From Silene conica (Eukaryota > Streptophyta > Magnoliopsida > Caryophyllales > Caryophyllaceae): 64,000 bases of DNA. The notes below the pieces were generated by a model. The model made no database searches and had not been told where the DNA came from. It was given only the letters and a program-made list of their open reading frames with translations. The stretch covers positions 43,869,910-43,933,909 of the forward strand of contig CM055320.2 in NCBI GenBank assembly GCA_029255685.2, read 5' to 3'. Below, one piece after another: positions 56,691 to 64,000 of the stretch. A program made the translations under genes and the position numbers. How positions within the stretch are numbered: the stretch's first letter is position 1; each line of letters opens with the position of its first letter.

Positions 56691-57193
56691 AGTACATATC
56701 GGAATATATCTGAGTTGGGACCGCTAGAGTACGATATGTACTGATGTTTGATGCTTGTCAAGCTATGGTCTGAGTTGTGATCCGCTAGTTTGACATGTGA
56801 GTGTTTGTGGCGTGGCGGCCTAGTCTGAGTTGCGACGTAAGGATCGTCTCCTGTATGGATGATGCGGTAGAGAAATGTCTGAGTTGCGACCTCGGCCCTA
56901 TCGTGAGTTTGTTTGACCGTAGTGGGTTGGGTCTGAGTTGGGATTTCGATTTCATTACGAAAAGTAATGGTTCTGACTGAGTTGCGTTAAGAACCATTAT
57001 TAGCTGATTGGTATCCATCCGTGCCTGAGTTGCGGCTACGGGTGTATGCTTGCTGACTTGTGTACCAAGGTTACCTGAGTTGGGGTGTGACTTGGACATT
57101 ACTGATTTGTGTCTAGTGCTTGCCTGAGTTGTGGTAGGTTCTAGATACTGCTGATTGCATCTGCTTGCCTGAGTTGGGGTACCGTGTCAGATG
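56691..57193 (+). repeat. Array of ten CTGAGTTG-loop inverted repeats
   Basis: CTGAGTTG occurs at 56,710, 56,770, 56,825, 56,879, 56,933, 56,977, 57,025, 57,075, 57,124 and 57,169, that is 44-60 bp apart. Most copies sit between complementary arms: AGTACATATCG (56,691) with CGATATGTACT (56,732); TAATGGTTCT (56,965) with AGAACCATTA (56,990); GTGTCTAGTGCTTGCC (57,109) with the arm at 57,133-57,148; CATCTG with CAGATG (57,158/57,188). Units 3 and 4 are weak. Stems differ between units, the loop is constant. Confidence 0.82.
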
Positions 57194-57876
57194 TTGCTGA
57201 TTGATTGTGGTAGATATGGTGTTATTGATTTTAGAACTGTTCGTCCAAGGCATTGGACGACTCTTAGTCTGGTTTCGTAAACGGTTTGGATTGAAAGACC
57301 CCCCGGCCGGGCAACTGGAAGGGAGATCGGCTCTCTTTTCAAATAGTTTCCGAAGTTAGTTGAGAGCCTTTGCAAGTATTGCATGTTGATATGAGATTGA
57401 GATATTGATATGCATATGCGTCACATGTTATAAATGTTGGAGTATGTTGGATGCCTTATGTGTTATGTGTTATGTGTTATTGACAATTGGTGGCTATGAG
57501 AACTCTACTCACTCCCCACTGATTGTGGCGTACATGTTTTCATGTATGTAGGTACATGACAGGTGGCGGATGGGTTACATGGAGGCTAGCGAGCGATGAT
57601 CCGTTTCATCATTGACTTACCTTTATATCGTGTAGCTAGACCTTGTAGTTTTGGATTTTATACTTGAGTGCCTGTAGGGATGTGCCATCCCAGGCTGTTT
57701 TGTATTTATACTTTCAGTACTTAGACATATACTTATCTATGTTTTTGTTTATTTCAGTTTGTTCAGTTTGGTTTTAATTCACCTCGTTTATCTTGCATGA
57801 TAAAGTTTCAATTCCGCGTAAATTTTGGCATGTTTGTATGTTTATTTTCCGCTGCGAAGAGGGGTTTTACAAGAGG

Positions 57877-58064
57877 GCCCTCCGGTACTTCGATTACCTG
57901 CGCCGCCCGTAACCAACGCACCTTCGTCCAAGGTTGATGATGCAACCAACGCACCTTCGTCTAAGAGGTGCATTGAATTTGTACTACTAGAAGGCGTTAA
58001 GGACGACCAACAGTTGAAAGAAACAACTTTGGATGTACCTGACATGCTATTGTTTCTTAGTTGA
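57877..58064 (+). pseudogene. Transposon-related plant ORF, third segment
   Basis: After the LTR and target duplication the frame continues as GPPVLRLPAPPVTNAPSSKV, then RCIEFVLLEGVKDDQQL and TTLDVPDMLLFLS. It joins in phase to AELNR at 52,136 on the other side of LTR G. A direct repeat of ACCAACGCACCTTCGTC encodes TNAPSSK twice. A candidate intron runs 58,070-58,111 (GTATTT ... TTTCAG). A stop codon lies just before the donor. Confidence 0.5.
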
Positions 58065-58111
58065 TTTCAGTATTTGTTTAAACAAAACGCTAATATGTAA
58101 TTTTATTTCAG

Positions 58112-58252
58112 GATGTGCATGAACTATATTTGAAAGTGCAGAGGAATGCCGTGGTTTTTCATTCATGGTTTATGGAGGCTTTGACGACCATCAAACGTGT
58201 GAGTAAAGGGGGTTTAGACTTTCCCGACCTCGTCCCATCGCAGTCAACATAA
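58112..58252 (+). pseudogene. Transposon-related plant ORF, fourth segment (next exon)
   Basis: Directly after a good acceptor (TTTATTTCAG) the frame reads DVHELYLKVQRNAVVFHSWF, MEALTTIKRV, then PDLVPSQST and a stop. Its length and helical look fit the tail of the preceding ORF. 58,253-58,407 may be further decayed coding sequence (EELHRYCDGVEKKF readable). It is cut at 58,408 by LTR H. Confidence 0.45.
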
Positions 58253-58407
58253 GAATTCTGGCAATGCGAGGAGCTGCACAGATACTGCGATGGGGTGGAA
58301 AAAAAGTTCAGAACGGATGAAGGATTACGCTGCAAATGCACCTGTTCCGGTTAAGCAGTTGGTAGGGGGAGAGGGCTTTTACCGGAGCCAGCGGGGATGA
58401 GGGCGAT

Positions 58408-59151
58408 TGTAACACCCCCATAATCTTATTCATTAGTAAATAGGGTTTTCAAGTAAAATTCGGATAATGGGTGTGTCACAATTAAACCAAATGTGGTAGT
58501 AGTACCTAACCATGAAATAAAATAGGTAGTTGTCTAATGCAAAATTAAAATCCAAAGAGTAAAATACGATTACAACCAAATTTAAAGTTTGCGGAAGCGA
58601 AAATAAGTTCAACGATCCAAAAGAAAGATAAAGTCTTTAAGCATTTGTCTTTGAATGAAACTATTAAGCGCGCTCTCCTGTGCATCCCACGACTAATTCC
58701 CATGAGTACCTGTTACACGATCTGCTCACACAATTTGTGATCACCGCAGGTCCCAACAAGGACAAAACAAATAAAAGGGTCAACAATAATGTTGAGTAAG
58801 GTAAACAATCCGAATAAAGAATAAACGGAATATAAAATCATAACTTAAAAGACATTTTAAAATAATGTGTAACAAAAGTGTTTCGAAAGATTGAAAACAG
58901 AGTATCACAATTTCCACTGTTAGTTGAAGGGGAACAAATAATTTCAAATGATTAAGAACAACATAAGTGTTCCAAAATATTCAAATCCATATCCAACCTT
59001 TCAAGATAATTCCAAACCAAAGAAAACATTTCTTTCCAACAATTTCCAACGTCGGTATATACTTGGATAGAGGCCGTATGAAGAGGATCCCCTCGCCCTA
59101 AACCGGATAAGACGGGGTTCTCCAAATCATGTACTAAACTGTCCTAGAATC
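58408..59151 (-). repeat. LTR fragment H, gypsy-like, minus orientation
   Basis: TGTAACACCCCCATAATC at its left end is the inverse of a GGGGTGTTACA LTR end, like elements C and D. The left flanking 5 bp GCGAT would be the target copy; the right end is outside the window. It has 'cctcgcccta-aaccgg-ggggttctcc' words (59,091-59,120) resembling the repeated block of LTR G. It is interrupted at 59,152 by Copia element J. Confidence 0.6.
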
Positions 59152-60448
59152 TGTTGGAAACTAGGTTCCTTATTTTATACTCAAATCTAATATGAGTTTT
59201 GTTTCTTTAAGTTTAGTCATAAAAACTTAAATGGATCTTATGCATGCAAGATGATATCATAAGAGGTAATGGTCCTTACATTGGTTTTAGAAGGTTTATA
59301 CTCAATAATCACCTATTATTTGAGTCTTCAAATAACCGAAATTACCCTTGAACGATCTAACAAAAATCGTCTCCTAAAGGTGCGTATCAAGGACCCGATC
59401 TCAAACTAATACTAATTTTGTTACTAGAAAATTAGAATTAGTATACTAGAAATATTAACAATATTACTCTTAATATTATTAATATAGGAAATAATTTCTT
59501 ACTTAGAAAAACTATTTCTAAGTACTATTACTAGTATGGAGGAGGTTGTAGTAGAATATGTTAGTGCAAGCATCAACAATCACTTAGCAAAAACTAGTAT
59601 GAAATGAGTGTGAAGTGAGTGTGTTTATATAAGCACATAAGCTTGCTAGTGCAAGCATTATGGCCGGCCAAGTCAAGCAAGAGAGGCCAATGCATGGCTC
59701 TCTTACACTTACATAAAGCATCAAATATGCCTTACACTCTTACACACTCTTGCACATCTACTTACACACTCAATCATATTGCATACACACAATCTCATGT
59801 GCACCCTCCAACTTCACGGTTCAAATGGTCTTATAAGACCCATTTTATTTTTGTCAATTGTGTTAATTTGTAACATGTCACATATGTTCCATAACACATG
59901 ACTTAATTTGTTAATTGTGCAATTTTAACTATTGAAATCCACAATTTACAAATTTATTACATTTAAATAATTATTCCAATATTTCGAAATTATTATTGTA
60001 TAAAATGTAATATCATAATTTTAATTACAACTCTTTGTAATTTTATGATCAACCGTGTTCATTCTCAATTTAATCGTTTCCAAAACGAATAAATAAAAAC
60101 CGAGTAATAAAAACAATTTTATTACTATGACTTTAATTATTATTATAATCCCATTATAAAAATATTCGTCATATAATATTATTTCCAAAATTTCCAGTTA
60201 TTAATTAATTTGTATCCAATACAGTATTAATTAATTATTCCATTGAGACGGAATTCCCTAAAGATATGACCTTAAGGGATCAACTGATCACCACCATCAT
60301 ATGACGATAATGTCAAACTCTAGACAGCCAATCATTATCGATAAATGTTGATCAGTCGACTTTAAAAGAGTAACACTCCCAGTTGTGTTTCATTCAAATG
60401 AGTTTTAATTACGTCAACACACTATTGTCGAGGACACTTCCTCCAACA
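59152..60448 (-). repeat. Copia element J 3' LTR (1,297 bp)
   Basis: TGTTGG ... CCAACA termini. Its minus-strand start (TGTTGGAGGAAGTGTCCTCG) and the next ~200 bp match the LTR at 807-2,063, so both Copia elements belong to one family or close relatives. Confidence 0.85.
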
Positions 60449-61400
60449 ATCTCCCACTTGTCCGAGACAAGTGTGTGTCACCAATTCTCTTGCCCTATTA
60501 CTATCTCCCACTCAATGCATGGCGTCCTCTCAGGTCGTGCCGGCAATTGATTAAAATCTAGAGTGGTTTATCTCGATCTGGAGTTATAACTACTGACCGG
60601 AATTATCTACCATAGATACCTTCCGAGCGTGGCCACGCATTTCTAGTTATTATTCTCCTCGAGTGGCCTAGAGATATTTCTCAACCCTGACAAGGGGTGG
60701 ACAATTCCTAATCGACTTATTCCTTCCGGCTAGCCACAGCCCATCATAACCCAAAATATGTCCTTATAAACCCCAGTTACGAAGGTGTTAGGACATAAAT
60801 CAAAGTTAATCTGAAAACTATGCCACCTCAGAGAACAGTCATTAGTCCAAGAACTGACTCATGTGAAACACGATAGATGCTCCCGCCACGACCAGGCAGT
60901 CTTTCAATAAGAGTACGCCAGAGCTCTATCAGCGGTCATTAGCCCGGCAAATGTTTCTTAACATGTCTATGCCTAGGTGATCGATTAGTCATCTCGTATG
61001 ACTCTATGGCAATTGAACTCGCCATCAATCGCATCACACATCCGGTTGCATTGAGATGTCACCTCACTTAAGCAACTAGGGGCGAGGTCATGATAATTCA
61101 ATTCACTTTAATGGGGTTCAATATGGTCTTACCATCCCATTTGAATTTTACTTGACCTTTCGTGAGTTATAAATAACTCAAACAATTAGTGGATCACGCC
61201 ATCCAAGTGGTCAACCTTTGAACACCATTTAATTTACAATCAGCTTTAGGGTCTCTCGTTTACATCCCTTAAAATTGTAATTATCTCCATTTTGAGTAAA
61301 CCAGGTTTACCACTGTTCGTGCGATCGTTCACTTTGCGGATCATATCCACACATTGATCTTTCCTCTGAAAGAGACAAGTCACTTTAATGACTAGCAAAT
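60449..61400 (-). other. Copia J conserved non-coding 3' region
   Basis: Matches 1-806 in reverse over most of its length, including blocks such as GATTGATGGC and GGTAGATAATTCCGGTCAG. No protein is encoded. It is probably a structured or regulatory part of the element's RNA. Confidence 0.65.
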
Positions 61401-63767
61401 AAGATTATGTGCATTGTGTAACTCCCAGCCACAGCAATGCCTTTACATAATTTGTGAACGTACACATTTTGTAGAATCTTGTGATGACCATGTAGTTAAA
61501 ATACAAGTCATTGAGATGCATAGTCAATGAATGTAAGTCAAAGATTATCACAAATCTTTGCTTGGTTTCTTGGAACTTGAGTCGTTGCAAACCTTTTACC
61601 ATGCGACTAAGTTATCTTCCAAGATCTTGAATTTGTCTTTCATCTTCATTGGAGAATACTTTGACAATTGATCAAGGTTTAATCATTGATTTAACACCTG
61701 CTCCAAGGGGTTGTCCTGCAAGCGGTGTGCATCCATTTTACACGATCGTACTAATGGCGGAAACATTAGCGAATTTAAACGTGCAAACAATAGTACTTAA
61801 GGTTCGATAAATTTCCATGATCCCATCATGGTTATACTATCTTCATCTCTATGAACAACCTTAACACTAATAACAAGATGTCTCTTATAATCTCAACTAA
61901 ACATCTCATGTTCAATTAGATTTAATTCATATCAATATGTCATCTAGAACCAAAAACTCGTGTACCTTTCATGAGTATCAATGCTTCATTCCAAACAAGC
62001 AATGAGTTGTTTTAGATAACGTTTACTCCCACTAAACTCTTGTTCTTGCCTGATTCTGAAGATCCTGAAGTCATACCCATGACTCAATAGCTTCAAATCC
62101 TGGAGCGAGAACTCCCACTGAACTTTACATTTAACCGTAAATCATAAAGCTCCCACTCAATTCAATGTTCCTTAACATTTAATGAATTGAAATGGTTGGG
62201 ACTTAACCATATGTGCTAATATTCACATCCTTTTCAAATACCCTTTTGAAAAATGGTTATTGAGTTTACTGAATTCATTCTCAATGAATCACCTTACTAC
62301 TTTCAACAAAATTACCCTTAACTTTGTAGACTGCAGACATCCACATGTCTGCTTCTGCTTCTCTCAACAAATCTCATTTATCAGCACGTAAGTCTTATAA
62401 ATTTCATGGTTCTTTGCATTGGCATATTTAGATTACCATCTAAATCCAAGAACCCTTTCTTGAGCCTTTGCAAAAATCTTTTGAATAATTTTCTTCGAGT
62501 GTCCTCCCGTAGTTTCTATAAGAGTCTTTTCTTATGGTATACAATTTCTGTGTGTAGGAACTTTCAGTTCCCCACATTTATCTTATCTTGTACTGTACGA
62601 GGACTATATCATGGATCTTATCCATGTATAGAATTTTTCCTTACAAACTTCAAGAATTTATCTTTGAAGTATCCTCCAGGGCCGGGGCCGTTGGTATATA
62701 AGGCGTAGATTTTTACCAAACCGTAGATCTTATCCACAACTTTTGGGCTTATCCACAACTTTTGGGATGATAAGGCGTAGAATCTTATCCACAGCCTAAT
62801 CTACCTTTTACAACCATAAGGTGTAGATTGCTCTTGGGATATAAGGCGTAGATTTTTACCAAACCGTAGATCTTATCTACAACCTTTGGGCTTATCCACA
62901 ACTTTTGGGATGATAAGCCGTAGAATCTTATCTACAGCCTAATCTACCTTTTACAACCATAAGGTGTAGATTTTCTTAAATCGTAGATCCCATCCACAAC
63001 TTAATCTTCCTTCTTATCTTTCACATAACCAAAACACAATAAATCCTACTATTCACTAATAGATCATATCCATTGTGCTTGTCAAAATCATATGCTATTT
63101 GTGGACTTTTCAAATTTCTCCCACTCTATCTTTGTAATAATAATCCCATTTTATCACCAAAGATAGCCACTAAGGCCACAAGCAATGACTTTGATGTTGG
63201 TTTTTGTGCCCTTATGATTTATCACAGAAATTATTCGATTTAAAGCTTAGATAGTTTTGGATGGTTGACAACTTTTCCTCTTAATTGAGATCAAAACTTA
63301 ATTTGATTTTGATTTGATTTGAATTGGGTATCCTATACCAATTTGGCTTCAATGGTCATACATTGAAATTTCATAATCAATTCTATTTTATGTTTGAGAT
63401 TTGCAAGTGTATGTTAAACTAAACAAGAACATAATTATAAACCGATAGTGACTCGGGTTGAGAACCAAGTCACTATATTATCCAAAATACAACATATTGT
63501 TCAAGGATTACCCTTTCCTTGTCCAACAAGGAAATAAAACATAGGTTTTAATTGTTCATTACAACACTTGAAATATTAGCAAAATAAGCGGAAAAACAAA
63601 GCTCCTTGATCATCCCGAGTGGAGCTACTCTTAGTTCCCTTGATCCATCAAGCTTGTTTCTCTTTTCCCTTATCTTTGCTTTCATGCCCTAATTCAAGTA
63701 AGAAGAGCATTCACATCACAACTTGTATCATGATACATTAGTTGAGATTAACATAAAATCGGGATAG
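61401..63767 (-). other. Copia J interior without recognised coding sequence
   Basis: No RT, RNase H or integrase motif is found on either strand. It includes the 143-bp repeat at 62,695-62,985 and a GC-rich spot GGGCCGGGGCCG at about 62,680. Confidence 0.6.
62695..62985. repeat. Tandem 143-bp repeat, two copies
   Basis: ATAAGGCGTAGATTTTTACC occurs at 62,698 and again at 62,841; the following ~120 bp agree closely. Inside each unit the words CTTATCCACAAC and AAGGYGTAGA recur, so the unit itself is built of shorter repeats. Confidence 0.85.
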
Positions 63768-64000
63768 TTATCGTACCAACTGGAAGAATCTTCCCAGCTT
63801 TGAGATCGCTGAGATACTTGGAACAGTTCCTCTTCCAATGTCCTTTGCCATTGCAGTAAAAGCATTTGGCCCCTTGATGAGGGCTTTTCTTGGATTTGGA
63901 GGTGCTTGCCTCAGAAGACACTTTCTTTGAACCTTTGGAAGGTTGCTTCCCCTTTGCCTTACCCTTCCTTTTGAACTTTCCTTTGCTCTTAACATTAATG
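63768..64000 (-). pseudogene. Copia J gag, zinc-knuckle end (partial)
   Basis: In the minus strand the knuckle CFYCNGKGHWKRNC is readable near 63,830-63,870, followed by SKYLSDLKAGKILPVGT, and preceded by a Lys/Ser-rich stretch. This is the C-terminal part of a Copia gag (RNA-binding CCHC). The rest lies beyond the window. Confidence 0.7.

Larger units (their letters stand above)
52142..57871 (+). mobile_element. Solo LTR G, gypsy-like (about 3.47 kb) with element I inside
   Basis: Runs TGTAACATCCCG ... GAGGGGTTTTACA, with the target duplication AGAGG at 52,137-52,141 and 57,872-57,876. The surrounding plant ORF continues on both sides, and no internal region, primer site or polypurine tract is present. 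Removing element I leaves about 3,466 bp, a very long LTR. It contains a purine-poor stretch (55,200-55,840), a repeated ~55-bp block (56,579 and 57,296) and a hairpin array between the two block copies. Confidence 0.88.
59152..64000 (-). mobile_element. Copia element J, gag only as far as seen, runs off the window
   Basis: Minus-strand element: the 3' LTR is 59,152-60,448, the polypurine tract (CAAGTGGGAGAT in reverse) follows at 60,449-60,460, and the interior continues to the window end. Its left flanking 5 bp is GAATC. Gag-type sequence appears only at 63,770-64,000, leaving about 3.3 kb before the LTR. That is too short for a full Copia pol, and no RT or integrase motif is readable there. 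It appears non-autonomous. Confidence 0.75.

Overview
This window looks like repeat-rich, probably pericentromeric, nuclear DNA of a flowering plant. It holds no complete host gene. The evidence for a plant is the set of plant LTR-retrotransposon lineages (Athila-type Ty3/gypsy with a tRNA-Asp primer site, Copia and gypsy elements with an initiator-Met primer site), a CACTA transposon, MITEs, and decayed fragments of plant-like ATAD3 and RPN12 genes. I would guess a eudicot, but the sequence alone does not fix the species.

Left part (1-13,565): a Copia LTR with internal sequence on both sides; a MULE transposase scrap; a solo Athila-type LTR (2,827-4,275) with CTCGATCGAG palindromes; two MITE-like elements beside (TA)n runs; a 3.66-kb non-autonomous CACTA (5,578-9,233, TSD TTT) carrying a captured ATAD3 fragment and sitting just upstream of an RPN12 first-exon fragment; a 14-copy array of 98-bp repeats; a field of TGTAACTCC-type repeats; and the start of a transposon-related plant ORF.

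Centre (13,566-51,723): a nested stack with 5-bp target duplications at every level. Element B (Athila-like, gag-protease only) is inserted in the plant ORF. Element A (12.2 kb, young, the only element here with pol) sits in B's 3' LTR. Element C (gypsy-like, no coding capacity) sits near the start of B's gag. Element D, a relative of C, sits in inverted orientation inside C's second LTR. The intact target of A can be read in B's other LTR.

Right part (51,724-64,000): the same plant ORF resumes. It is hit again by a 3.47-kb solo LTR (G), which contains a small LTR element (I) with an intact 309-codon ORF of unknown function. The ORF resumes once more and is then cut by a gypsy LTR (H), itself cut by a Copia element (J) that runs off the window.

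The most unusual signals are these. (1) 12-bp palindromic boxes (type GGTCGGTCGACC) occur as pairs almost always exactly 21 bp apart, in LTRs just upstream of the TATA-like box, in untranslated regions and inside gag-pol of elements A and B. (2) The LTR of G has an array of ten CTGAGTTG motifs, most of them in the loop of an inverted repeat whose stem sequence changes from unit to unit while staying complementary. (3) Element I carries a whole but unrecognised ORF.
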